The notes beneath the pieces are model-generated. The model did no database searches. It had not been told where the DNA came from and worked only from the letters and a program-made list of their open reading frames with translations. Shown here piece by piece: positions 1-12,384 of a stretch of DNA of 64,000 bases; position 1 is the stretch's first letter, and each line of letters starts with the position of its first letter. Source of the stretch: Sophora flavescens (taxonomy: Eukaryota; Streptophyta; Magnoliopsida; Fabales; Fabaceae); the NCBI GenBank assembly GCA_030762895.1, contig JAUPTC010000098.1, positions 1 through 64,000 on the forward strand, read 5' to 3'. The position numbers and the translations under genes were made by a program.

Positions 1-1304
1 TACAAATTGGCCCAGTTAGGTCCTTTATGACCTAACACGTCCAGTTGGGCTCTACTAGGATCAAACAAGTCCATTCGGGTTCCAGTAGGACCAAAGAAGT
101 ACAAATTGGCCCAGTTAGGTCCTTTATGACCTAACAAGTCCATTTGGGCTCTACTAGGATCAAACAAGTCCATTGGGGCTCTATTAGGATCAAAAAAGTA
201 CATTTGGCCTCCAATAGGACCAAAGAAGTACAAATTGGCACAGTTAGGTCCTATATGGCCTAAAAAGTGTATTTTGGCTCTATTAAGATCAAACAAGTCC
301 ATTTGGGCTCCAATAGGACCAAAGAAGTACAAATTGGCCCAGTTAGGTCCTATATGACCTAAAAATTCCATTTGGGCTCTATTAGGATCAAACAAGTCCA
401 TTTGGACTCCATTTGAGCCATAGAGGTTCAAATTGGCCCAGTTAGGTCCTAAATGACGTAAAAAGTCCATTAGGACCTCTTAGGATCTAACAAGTCCATT
501 TGGGCTCCAATAGGACCAAAGAAGAACAAATTGGCACAGTTAGGTCCTATATGAACTAAAAAGTGCATTTTGGCTCTATTAGGATCAAACAAGTCCATTT
601 GGGCTCCAATAGGACCAAAGAAGTACAAGTTGGCCCGGTTAGGTCCTATATGACTTAAAAAGTCCATTTGGGCTCTATTAGGGTCAAACAAGTCCATTTG
701 GGCTCCATTAGGGCGAAAGAAGTACAAATTGGCACAGTTAGGTCCTTTATGACCTAACAAGTCCATTTGGGCTCTATTAGGATCAAACAAGTCCATTTGG
801 GTTCCAATAGGACCAAAGATGTACAAATTGGTCTAGTTTGGTCCTATATGACCTAAAAAGTGCGTTTTGGTCATAATTGGGCTCAAACAAGTCCATTTGG
901 GCTCCAATAGGACCAAAGAAGTACAAATTGGCCCAGTTAGGTCCTATATGACCTAAAAAGTCCATTTGGGCTCTATTAGGATCAAACAAGTCCATTTGGA
1001 CTCCATTTGGACCAAAGAAGTACAAATTGGCCCAATTAGGTCCTATATGACCTAAAAAGTCCATTAGGACCTATTAGGATTAAACAAGTCCATTTGGGCT
1101 CCAATAGGACCAAAGAAGTACAAATTGGCACAGTTAGGTCCTTTATGACCTAACAAGTTCATTTGGGCTCTATTAGGATCAAACATGTCCATTTGGGCTT
1201 CAATAGGACCAAAGAAGTACAAATTGGCCCAGTTAGGTCCTTTATGACCTAACAAGTCCATTTGGGCTCTATTAGGATCAAACAAGTCCATTTGGGATCT
1301 ATTA

Positions 1305-1319
1305 GGACTTGTTTGATTC
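1305..1319 (+). repeat. Micro-inverted segment, left block 1
   Basis: GGACTTGTTTGATTC stands where the minus-sense array should read GGATCAAACAAGTCC. It is followed by TATGACCTAAC, so about two thirds of a monomer is also missing. Confidence 0.88.
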
Positions 1320-2370
1320 TATGACCTAACAAGTCCATTTGGGCTCTATTAGGACCAAAGAAGTACAAATTGGCCCAGTTAGGTCCTATATGACCTAAAA
1401 AGTCCATTTGGGTTCTATTCGGATCAAACAAGTCCATTTGGGCTCCTATAGGTTCAAAGAAGTACAAATTGACCCAGTTAGGTCCTATTTGACCTAAAAA
1501 GTCCATTTGTGCTCTATTAGGATCAAACAAGTCCATTTGGGCTCCTATAGGACCAAAGAAGTACAAATTGGCCCAGTTAGGTCCTATATGACCTAAAAAG
1601 TCCGTTTGGGCTCTATTAGGATCAAACAAGTCCATTTGGACTCCATTTGGACCAAAGAAGTACAAATTGGCCCAGTTAGGTCCTATATGACCTAAACAGT
1701 CCATTTGGGCTCTATTAGGATCAAACAAGTCCATTTGGGCTCCAATAGGTCCAAAGAAGTACAAATTGGCCCAGTTAGTTCCTTTATGACCTAACAGGTC
1801 CATTTGGGCTCTATTAGGATCATACAAGTCCATTTGGGCTCTATTAGAATCAAACAAGTCCATTTGGGCTCCAATAGGACCAAAGATGTACAAATTGGCC
1901 CAGTTCGGTCCTATATGACCTAAACAGTGCGTTTTGGCCTTAATTGGGCTCAAACAAGTCCATTTGGGCTCCAATAGGACCAAAGAAGTACAAATTGGCC
2001 CACTTAGGTCCTATATGACATAAAAAGTCCATTTGGGCTCTATTAGGATCAAACAAGTCCATTTGGACTCCATTTGGACCAAAGAAGTACAAATTGGCCC
2101 ACTTAGGTCCTATATGACCTAACACGTCCATTAGGACCTATTAGGATTAAACAAGTCCATTTGGGCTCCAATAGGACCAAAGAAGTACAAATTGGCACAG
2201 TTAGGCCCTTTATGACGTAATAAGTTCATTTGTGCTCTCTTAGGATCAACATGTCCATTTGGGCTTCAATAGGACCAAAGAAGTACAAATTGGCCGAGTT
2301 AGGTCCTTTATGACCTAACAAGTCCATTTGGGCTCTATTAGGATCAAACAAGTCCATTTGGGCTCTATTA

Positions 2371-2385
2371 TGACTTTTTTGATCC
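2371..2385 (+). repeat. Micro-inverted segment, left block 2
   Basis: TGACTTTTTTGATCC is a diverged copy of the inverted 15-mer, again followed by TATGACCTAAC. Confidence 0.8.
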
Positions 2386-2759
2386 TATGACCTAACAAGT
2401 CTATTTGGGCTCTATTAGGACCAAAGAAGTACTAATTGGCCCAGTTAGGTCCTATATGACCTAAAAAGTCGATTTGGGCTCTATTAGGATCAAACAAGTC
2501 CATTTGGGCTCCTATAGGACCAAAGAAGTACAAATTGGCCCAGTTAGGTCCTATATGACCTAAAAAGTCCATTTGGGCTCTATTAGGATCAAACAAGTCC
2601 ATTTGGGCTCCAATAGGTCCAAAGAAGTACAAATTGGCCCAGTTAGGTCCTTTATGACCTAACAAGTCTATTTGGGCTCTATTGGGATCAAACAAGTCCA
2701 TTTGGGCTCTATTAGGGTAAAACAAGTCCATTTGGTCTCCATTAGGACCAAAGAAGAAC

Positions 2760-2828
2760 AAATTGGCCCAGTTAGGTCCTATATGACCTAAAAAGTCCAT
2801 TTGGGCTCCAATAGGACCAAAGAAGTAC
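2760..2828 (-). repeat. 69-bp length-variant monomer (example)
   Basis: Successive CAAATTGG landmarks are 69 bp apart, one 30-bp sub-repeat fewer than standard. In minus sense the GGAGCCCAAATGGACTT box joins directly to TTTTAGGTC. Gains and losses of whole 30-bp sub-repeats support the sub-repeat as a unit of unequal exchange. Confidence 0.82.
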
Positions 2829-3239
2829 AAATTGGCCCAGTTAGATCCTATATGACCTAAAATGTCAAATTGGGCTCTATTAGGATCAAACAAGTCCATT
2901 TGGGCTACAATAGGACCAAAGAAGTACAAATTGGCCCAGTTAGGTCATATATGACCTAAAAAGTGCATTTTGGCTTTATTAGGATCAAACAAGTCCATTT
3001 GGGCTCCAATAGGACCAAAGAAGTACAAATTTGGCCAGTTAGGTCCTTTATGACCTAACAAGTCCATTTGGGCTCTATTAGGATCAAACAAGTCCATTTG
3101 GGCTCCAATAGGACCAAAGAAGTGCAAATTGGCCCAGTTAGGTCCTATATGACCTAAAATGCCTAGTTGGGCTCTACTAGCATCAAACAAGCCCATTTGG
3201 GCTCTATTAGGATCAAACAAGTCCATTTGGGCTCTATTA

Positions 3240-3254
3240 GGACTTGTTTGATCA
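3240..3254 (+). repeat. Micro-inverted segment, left block 3
   Basis: GGACTTGTTTGATCA followed by TATGACCTAAC. This is the copy-1 member of the 1767-bp duplication. Confidence 0.88.
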
Positions 3255-4781
3255 TATGACCTAACAAGTCCATTTGGACTCTATTTGGAACAAAGAAGTA
3301 CAATTTGGCCCAGTTAGGTCCTATATGATCTAAAAAGTCCATTTAGGCTCTATTAGAGTCAAACAAGTCCATTTGGGCTCCATTAGGATCAAAGAAGTAC
3401 AAATTGGCCCAGTTAGGTCCTTTATGACCTAAAAAGTCCATTTCGGCTCTATTAGGATCAAACAAGTCCATTTGGACTCCATTTGGACCAAAGAAGTTCA
3501 AATTGACCCAGTTAGGTCCTATATGACCTAAAAAGTCCATTAGTACCAATTAGGATCAAACCAGTCCATTTGGGCTCCAATAGGACCAAAGAAGTACAAA
3601 TTGGCCCAGTTAGGTCCTATATGACTTAAAAAGTGCATTTTGGTTCTATTCGGATCAAACAAGTCCATTTGGGCCACAATAAGACTAAAGAAGTACAAAT
3701 TGGCCCAGTTAGGTCCTATATGACCTAAAAAGTCCATTTGGGCTCTATAAGGATCAAACAAGTCCATTTTGGCTCCAATAGGACCAAAGAAGTACAAATT
3801 GGCCCAGTTGGGTCCTATATGACCTAAAATGTCCAGTTGGGCTCTATTAGGATCAAACAAGTCCATTTGGGCTCCACTAGGACCAAAGAAGTAAAAATTG
3901 GCACAGTTAGGTCCTATATGACCTAAAAAGTGCATTTTGGCTCTATTAGTATCAAACAAGTCCATTTGGGCTCCAATAAGACCAAAGAAGTACAAATTGG
4001 CCCAGTTAGGTCCTATATGACCTAAAAAGTCCAGTTGGGCTCTATTAGGGTCAAACAAGTCCATTTAGGCTCCATTAGGACCAAAGAAGTACAAATTGGC
4101 ACGGTTAGGTCCTTTATGACCTAACAAGTCCATTTGGGCTCTATTAGGATCAAACAAGTCCATTTGGGCTCCAATAGCACCAAAGAAGTACAAATTGACC
4201 CAGTAAGGTCCTATATGACCTAAAAAGTGCGTTTTGGCCTTAATTGGGCTCAAACAAGTCCATTTGGGCTCCAATAGGACCAAAGAAGAACAAATTGGCC
4301 CAGTTAGGTGCTATATGACCTAAAAAGTCCATTTGGGCTCTATTAGGATCAAACAAGTCCATTTGTACTCCATTTAGACCAAAGAAGTACAAATTGGCCC
4401 AGTTAGGTCCTATATGACCTAAAAAGTCCATTAGGACCTATTAGGATCAATTAAGTCCATTTGGGCTCCAATAGGGCCAAAGAAGTTCAAATTGGCATGA
4501 TTAGGTCCTATATGACCTCGAAAGTGCATTTTGGCTCTATTAGGATCAAATAAGTTCATTTGGGGTCCAATAGGACCAAAGAATTACAAATTGGCCCAGT
4601 TTGGTCCTATATGACCTAAAAAGTGCATTTTGGCCTTAATTGGGCTCAAACAAGTCCATTTGGGCTCCAATAGGACCAAAGAAGTACAAATTGGCCCAGT
4701 TAGGTCCTATATGACCTAAAAAGTCCATTTGGGCTCTATTAGGTTCAAACAAGTCCATTTGGGATCCATTATGACCAAAGA

Positions 4782-4830
4782 ATTACAATTGGGCCGTTCA
4801 GGGCAATTGGCCCAATTATGTCCAAAAAGT
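4782..4830 (-). repeat. Rare GC-rich monomer variant, copy 1
   Basis: A monomer in which the GGGCCAATT box is partly duplicated around an insertion; in minus sense it reads GCCCTGAACGGCCC. It is one of the few places in the array with a CpG. It lies in the 1767-bp duplication and has counterparts at 6.55, 61.1 and 63.0 kb. Confidence 0.85.
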
Positions 4831-5006
4831 CCATTTGGGCTCTATTAGGATCAAACAATTCCATTTGGGCTCCAATAGGACCAAAGAAGTACAAATTGGC
4901 ACAGTTACGTCATTTATGACCTAACAAGTTCATTTTGGCTCTACTAGCATCAAACAAGTCCATTTGGGCTCTATTAGGATCAAACAAGTCCATTTGGGCT
5001 CTATTA

Positions 5007-5021
5007 GGACTTGTTTGATCA
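5007..5021 (+). repeat. Micro-inverted segment, left block 4
   Basis: Identical to the one at 3240, displaced by exactly 1767 bp. Confidence 0.88.
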
Positions 5022-6548
5022 TATGACCTAACAAGTCCATTTGGACTCTATTTGGAACAAAGAAGTACAATTTGGCCCAGTTAGGTCCTATATGATCTAA
5101 AAAGTCCATTTAGGCTCTATTAGAGTCAAACAAGTCCATTTGGGCTCCATTAGGATCAAAGAAGTACAAATTGGCCCAGTTAGGTCCTTTATGACCTAAA
5201 AAGTCCATTTCGGCTCTATTAGGATCAAACAAGTCCATTTGGACTCCATTTGGACCAAAGAAGTTCAAATTGACCCAGTTAGGTCCTATATGACCTAAAA
5301 AGTCCATTAGTACCAATTAGGATCAAACCAGTCCATTTGGGCTCCAATAGGACCAAAGAAGTACAAATTGGCCCAGTTAGGTCCTATATGACTTAAAAAG
5401 TGCATTTTGGTTCTATTCGGATCAAACAAGTCCATTTGGGCCACAATAAGACTAAAGAAGTACAAATTGGCCCAGTTAGGTCCTATATGACCTAAAAAGT
5501 CCATTTGGGCTCTATAAGGATCAAACAAGTCCATTTTGGCTCCAATAGGACCAAAGAAGTACAAATTGGCCCAGTTGGGTCCTATATGACCTAAAATGTC
5601 CAGTTGGGCTCTATTAGGATCAAACAAGTCCATTTGGGCTCCACTAGGACCAAAGAAGTAAAAATTGGCACAGTTAGGTCCTATATGACCTAAAAAGTGC
5701 ATTTTGGCTCTATTAGTATCAAACAAGTCCATTTGGGCTCCAATAAGACCAAAGAAGTACAAATTGGCCCAGTTAGGTCCTATATGACCTAAAAAGTCCA
5801 GTTGGGCTCTATTAGGGTCAAACAAGTCCATTTAGGCTCCATTAGGACCAAAGAAGTACAAATTGGCACGGTTAGGTCCTTTATGACCTAACAAGTCCAT
5901 TTGGGCTCTATTAGGATCAAACAAGTCCATTTGGGCTCCAATAGCACCAAAGAAGTACAAATTGACCCAGTAAGGTCCTATATGACCTAAAAAGTGCGTT
6001 TTGGCCTTAATTGGGCTCAAACAAGTCCATTTGGGCTCCAATAGGACCAAAGAAGAACAAATTGGCCCAGTTAGGTGCTATATGACCTAAAAAGTCCATT
6101 TGGGCTCTATTAGGATCAAACAAGTCCATTTGTACTCCATTTAGACCAAAGAAGTACAAATTGGCCCAGTTAGGTCCTATATGACCTAAAAAGTCCATTA
6201 GGACCTATTAGGATCAATTAAGTCCATTTGGGCTCCAATAGGGCCAAAGAAGTTCAAATTGGCACAGTTAGGTCCTATATGACCTCGAAAGTGCATTTTG
6301 GCTCTATTAGGATCAAATAAGTTCATTTGGGGTCCAATAGGACCAAAGAATTACAAATTGGCCCAGTTTGGTCCTATATGACCTAAAAAGTGCATTTTGG
6401 CCTTAATTGGGCTCAAACAAGTCCATTTGGGCTCCAATAGGACCAAAGAAGTACAAATTGGCCCAGTTAGGTCCTATATGACCTAAAAAGTCCATTTGGG
6501 CTCTATTAGGTTCAAACAAGTCCATTTGGGATCCATTATGACCAAAGA

Positions 6549-6597
6549 ATTACAATTGGGCCGTTCAGGGCAATTGGCCCAATTATGTCCAAAAAGT
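6549..6597 (-). repeat. Rare GC-rich monomer variant, copy 2
   Basis: Identical to the copy at 4782-4830, displaced by 1767 bp as part of the tandem duplication. Confidence 0.85.
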
Positions 6598-6941
6598 CCA
6601 TTTGGGCTCTATTAGGATCAAACAATTCCATTTGGGCTCCAATAGGACCAAAGAAGTACAAATTGGCACAGTTACGTCATTTATGACCTAACAAGTTCAT
6701 TTTGGCTCTATTAGGATCAAACACGTCCATTTGGGCTCCATTAGGACCAAAGAAGTACAAATTGGCCCAGTTAGGTCCTTTATGACCTAACAAGTCCATT
6801 TGGGCTCCAATAGGACCAAAGAAGTACAAATTGGCCCAGTTAGGTCCTATATGACCTAAAATGTCCAGTTGGGCTCTACTAGGATCAAACAAGTCCATTT
6901 GGGCTCTTTTAGGATCAAACAAGTCCATTTGTGCTCTATTA

Positions 6942-6956
6942 GGACTTGTTTGATCC
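6942..6956 (+). repeat. Micro-inverted segment, left block 5
   Basis: GGACTTGTTTGATCC followed by AATGACCTAAC. Confidence 0.88.
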
Positions 6957-8292
6957 AATGACCTAACAAGTCCATTTGGGCTCTATTAGGACCAAAGAAG
7001 TACAAATTGGCCAAGTTAGGTACTATTTGACCAAAAAAGTCCATTTGTGCTCTATTAGGATCAAACAAGTCCATTTGGGCTCCAATAGGACCAAAGAAGT
7101 ACAAATTGGCCCAGTTAGGTCCTATATGACCTAAAAAGTCCATTTGGGCTCTCTTACGATCAAACAAGTCCATTTGGACAAAAGAAGTACAAATTGGCCC
7201 AGTTAGTTCCTATATGACCTAAAAAGTCCATTTGGGCTCTATTAGGATCAAACAATTCCATTTGGGCTTCAATAGGACCAAAGAAGTACAAATTGGCCTA
7301 GTTAGGTCCTTTATGACCTAACAAGTCCATTTGGGCTCTATTAGGATCAAACACGTCCATTTGGGCTCTATTAGGATCAAACAAGTCCATTTGGGCTCCA
7401 ATAGGACCAAAGAAGTACAAATTGGCCCAGTTAGGTCATATATGACCTAAAAAGTGCATTTTGGCTCTATTAGGATCAAACAAGTCCATTTGGGCTCCAA
7501 TAGGATCAAAGAAGTAGAAATTAGCCCACTTAGGTGCTATATGACATAAAAAGTCCATTTGGGCTCTATTAGGATCAAACAGGTCCATTTGGGCTCCATT
7601 AGGACCAAAGAAGTAGAAATTGGCCCAGTTAGGTCCTTTATGACCTAACAAGTCCATTTGGGCTCTATTAGGATCAAACAGGTCCATTTGGGCTCCAATA
7701 GGATCAAAGAAGTAGAAATTGGCCCAGTTAGGTCCTATATGACCTAAAAAGTCCATTTGGGCTCTATTAGGATCAAACAGGTCCATTTGGGCTCCATTAG
7801 GACCAAAGAAGTACAAATTGGCCCAGTTAGGTCCTTTATGACCTAACAAGTCCATTTGGGCTCTAATAGGACCAAAGAAGTCCATTTGGGATCCAAGGAC
7901 CAAAGAAGTACAAATTGGCCTAGTTAGGTCCTAAATGACCTAAAAAGTCCATTTGGGCTCTATTAGGATCAAATAAGTCCATTTGGGCTCCATTAGGACC
8001 AAAGAAGTACAAATTGGCCCAGTTAGGTCCTTTATGACCTAACAAGTCCATTTGGACCCTACTAGGATCAAACAAGTCCATTTGGGCCCCATTAGGACCA
8101 AAGAAGTACAAATTGGCCCAGTTAGGTCCTATATGACCTAAAAAGTCCATTTGGGATCTATTAGGATCAAACAAGTCAATTTGGGCTCCAATAGGACCAA
8201 AGAAGTACTAATTGGCCCAGTTAGGTCCTATATGACCTAAATTGTTCAGTTGGGCTCTATTAGGATCAAACAAGTCCATTTGGGCTCTATTA

Positions 8293-8307
8293 GGACATGT
8301 TTGATCC
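8293..8307 (+). repeat. Micro-inverted segment, left block 6
   Basis: GGACATGTTTGATCC followed by TATGACCTAAC. Confidence 0.87.
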
Positions 8308-8861
8308 TATGACCTAACAAGTCCATTTTGGCTCTATTAGGACCAAAGAAGTACAAATTGGCCCAGTTAGGTCCTATATGACCTAAAAAGTCCATTTGGA
8401 CTCTATTAGGATCAAACAAGTCCATTTGGGCTCCAATTGGATCAAAGAAGTACAAATTGGCCCAGTTAGGCCCTATTTGACCTAAAAAGTCCTTTTGTGC
8501 TCTATTAGGATCAAACAAGTCCATTTGGGCTCCATGATCAAAGAAGTACCCATTGGCACCGTTAGGTCCAATCTGACCTAAAAAGTGCATTTTGGCTCAA
8601 TTAGGATCAAACAAGTCCATTTGGGCTCCAATAGGACCAAAGAAGTACAAATTGGCCCAGTTAGGTCCTATATGACCTAAAATGTCCAGTTGGGCTCTAT
8701 TAGGATCAAACAAGTCCATTTGGGCTCTATTAGGACCAAAGAAGTACAAATTGGACCAGTTAGGTCCTATATGACCTAAAAAGTGCATTTGGGCTCTACT
8801 AGGATCAAACAGGACCATTTGGGCTCTATTAGGATCAAACAAGTCCATTTGGGCTCTAATA

Positions 8862-8876
8862 GGACTTGTTTGATCC
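8862..8876 (+). repeat. Micro-inverted segment, left block 7
   Basis: GGACTTGTTTGATCC followed by TATGAGCAAAC, a diverged right flank. Confidence 0.87.
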
Positions 8877-11430
8877 TATGAGCAAACAAGTCCATTTGGG
8901 CTCTATTAGGACAAAGAAGTACAATTTGGCCCAATTAGGTCCTATATGACCTAAAAAGTCCATTTGGGCTCAATTAGGTTCAAACAAGTCCATTTGGGCT
9001 CCATTAGGACCAAAGAAGTACAAATTGGCCCAGTTAGGTCCTTTATGACCTAAAAAGTGCATTTTGGTTCTATTAGGATCAAACAAGTCCATTTGGGCTC
9101 TATTAGGACCAAAGAAGTACAATTTGGCCCAGTTAGGTCCTATATGACCTAAAAAGTCCATTTGGGCTCTATTGGAGTCAAACAAGTCCATTTGGGCTCC
9201 ATTAGGACCAAAGAAGTACAAATTGGCCCAGTTAGGTCCTATATGACCTAAAAAGTCCATTTGGGCTCTATTAGGATCAAACAAGTCCATTTGGGCTCCA
9301 ATAGGACCAAAGAAGTACAAATTGGCCCAGTTAGGTCCTATATGACCTCAAATGTCCAGTTGGGCTCTATTAGGATCAAACAAGTCCATTTGGGCTCCAC
9401 TAGGACCAAAGAAGTACAAATTGGCACAGTTAGGTCCTATATGACCTAAAAAGTTTATTTTGGCTCTATTAGGATCAAACAAGTCCATTTGGGCTCCAAT
9501 AGGACCAAAGAATTACAAATTGGCCCAGTTAGGTCCTATATGACCTAAAAATTCCATTTGGACTCTATTAGGGTCAAACAAGTCCATTTGGGCTCCATTA
9601 GGACCAAAGAAGTACAAATTGGCACAGTTAGGTAATTTATGACATAACAAGTCCATTTGGGCTCTATTAGGATCAAACAAGTGCATTTGGGCTCCAATAG
9701 GACCAAAGAAGTACAAATTGGCCCAGTTAGGCCCTATATGACCTAAAAAGTCCATTTGGGCTCTATTAGGATCAAACAAGTCCATATGTCCAATAGGTCC
9801 AAAGAAGTACAAATTAGCCCAGTTAGGTCCTATATGACCTAAAAAGTCCATTTCGGCTCTATTAGGATCAAACAGGTCCATTTGGGCTACATTAGGACCA
9901 AAGAAGTACAAATTGGCCCTGTTAGGTCCTTTATGACCAAACAAGTCCATTTGGGCTCTACTAGGATCAAACATGTCCATTTGGCCTCCAATAGGTCCAA
10001 AGAAGTACAAATTGGCCTAGTTAGGTCCTATATGACCTAAAAAGTCCATTTGGGCTCTATTAGGATCAAACAGGTCCATTTGGGCTCCATTAGGATCAAA
10101 GAAGTACAAATTGGCCCAGTTAGGTCCTTTATGACCTAACAAGTCCATTTGGGCTCTACTAGGATCAAACAAGTCCATTTGGGCCCCATTAGGACCAAAG
10201 AAGTAAAAATTGGCCCTGTTAGGTCCTTTCTGACCTAACACGTCCATTTGGGCTCTACTAGGATCAAACATGTCCATTTGGGCTCCAATAGGTCCGAAGA
10301 AGTACAAATTGGCCTAGTTATGTCCTATATGACCTAAAAAGTCCATTTGGGCTCTATTAGGATCAAACAGGTCCATTTGGGCTCCATAAGGACCAAAGAA
10401 GTACAAATTGGCCCAATTAGGTCCTTTATGACCTAACAAGTCCATTTGGGCTCTATTAGGATCAAACAAGTCCATTTGGGCTCTATTAGGGTCAAACAAG
10501 TCCATTTAGGCTCCATTTGGACCAAAGAAGTACAAATTGGCCCAGTTAGGTCCTATATGACCTAAAAATTCCATTTTTGCTCTATTACAAGTCCATTTGG
10601 GCTCCAATTGGACCAAAGAAGTACAAATTGGCCCAATTAGGTCCTTTATGACCTATTAAGTCCATTTGGGCTCTATTAGGGTCAAACAATTCCATTTGGG
10701 CTCCATTTGGACCAAAGAAGTACAAATTGGCCCAGTTAGGTCCTATATGACCTAAAAATTCCATTTTGGCTCTATTAGGATCAAACAAGTCCATTTGGGC
10801 TCCAATAGGAACAAAGAAGTACAAATTGGCCCAGTTAGGTCCTATATGACCTAAAAAGTCCATTTGGGCTCTATTAGGGTCAAACAAGTCCATTTGGGCT
10901 ACAATAGGACCAAAGAAGTACAAATTGGCCCAGTTAGGTCCTATATGACCTAAAATATCCAGTTAGGTCCTATATGACCTAAAAAGTCCATTTGGGCTCT
11001 ATTAGGGTCAAACAAGTCCATTTGCACTCCATTAGGACCAAAGAAGTACAAATTGGCCCAGTTAGGTCCTATATAACCTAAAAAGTCCATTTGGGAACTA
11101 TTAGGATCAAACAAGTCCATTTGGGCTCCAATAGGATCAAAGAAGTACAAATTGGCCCAGTTAGGTCCTATTGGACCTAAAAAGTCCATTTGTGCTCTAT
11201 TGGGGTCAAACAAGTCCATTTGGGCTCCATTAGGACCAAAGAAGTACAAATTGGTCAAGTTAGGTCCTGTATAACCTAAAAACTGCATTTTGGCTCTATT
11301 AGGATCAAACAAGTCCATTTGGGCTCCAATAGGACCAAAGAAGTACAAATTGGCCCAGTTAGGTCCTTTATGACCTATAAAGTCCATTTGGGCTCTATTA
11401 GGATCAAACAAGTCCATTTGGGCTCTATTA

Positions 11431-11445
11431 GGAATTGTTTGATCC
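11431..11445 (+). repeat. Micro-inverted segment, left block 8
   Basis: GGAATTGTTTGATCC, with an A shared only with the copy 939 bp downstream. Confidence 0.87.
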
Positions 11446-12369
11446 TATGACCTAACAAGTCCATTTGGGATCTATTAGGACCAAAGAAGTACAAATTGGC
11501 CCAGTTAGATCCTATATGACCTAAAAAGTCCATTTGGGCTCTATTAGGATCAAACAAGTCCATTTGGGTCACAATAGGACCAAAGAAGTACAATTTGGCC
11601 CAGTTAGGTCCTATATGACCTAAAATGTCCAATTGGGCTCTATTAGGATCAAACAAGTCCATTTGGGCTCCACTAGGACCAAAGAAGTACAAATTGGCAC
11701 AGTTAGGTCCTATATGACCTAAAAAGTGCATGTTTGCTCTATTAGGATCAAACAAGTCCATTTGGGCTCCACTAGGACCAAAGAAGTACAAATTGGCACA
11801 GTTAGGTCCTATATGATCTAAAAAGTGCATGTTTGCTCTATTAGGATCAAACAAGTCCATTTGGGCACCACTAAGACCAAAGAAGTACAAATTGGCACAG
11901 TTAGGTCCTATATGACCTAAAAAGTGCATTTTGGCTCTATTAGGATCAAACAAGTCCATTTGGGATCCAATAGGACCAACGAAGTACAAATTGGCCAAGT
12001 TAGGTCCTATATGACCTAAAAAGTCCATTTGGGTTCTATTAGGGTCAAAAAAGTCCATTTGGGCTCCATTAGGACCAAAGAAGTACAAATTGGCACAGTT
12101 AGGTCCTTTATGACCTAACAAGTCCATTTGGGCTCTATTAGGATCAAACAAGTCCATTTGGGCTCCAATAGGACCAAAGAAGTACAAATTGGCCCAGTTA
12201 GGTCCAATATGACCTAAAAAGTGCGTTTTGGCCATAATTGGGCTCAAACAAGTCCATTTGGGCTCCAATAGGACCAAAGAAGTACAAATTGGCCCAGTTA
12301 GGTCCTTTATGACCTAAAAAGTCCATTTGGGCTCTATTAGGGTCAAACAAGTCCATTTGGGCTCTATTA

Positions 12370-12384
12370 GGAATTGTTTGATCC
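12370..12384 (+). repeat. Micro-inverted segment, left block 9
   Basis: GGAATTGTTTGATCC, the duplicate of the 11431 copy. Confidence 0.87.

Larger units (their letters stand above)
3174..6707 (-). repeat. 1767-bp recent tandem duplication
   Basis: Copy 1 is about 3174-4940 and copy 2 about 4941-6707, with a constant offset of 1767 bp. Four successive open frames are identical between copies (3343/5110, 3540/5307, 4065/5832 and 4240/6007). The few differences noticed are one base near 3192 (AAGCCC versus AAGTCC) and a small cluster near 4497 (GGCATGATTAGG versus GGCACAGTTAGG at 6264). The copies diverge after about 6710. 1767 bp is not a whole number of monomers because the segment contains length variants. 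Confidence 0.93.

Noticed and set aside
9261..9449. Short open frames antisense to the satellite frame (reading GSIRIKQVHLGS)
   Set aside because: These are antisense shadows of two monomers with the per-monomer TGA mutated. They recur wherever that stop is lost.
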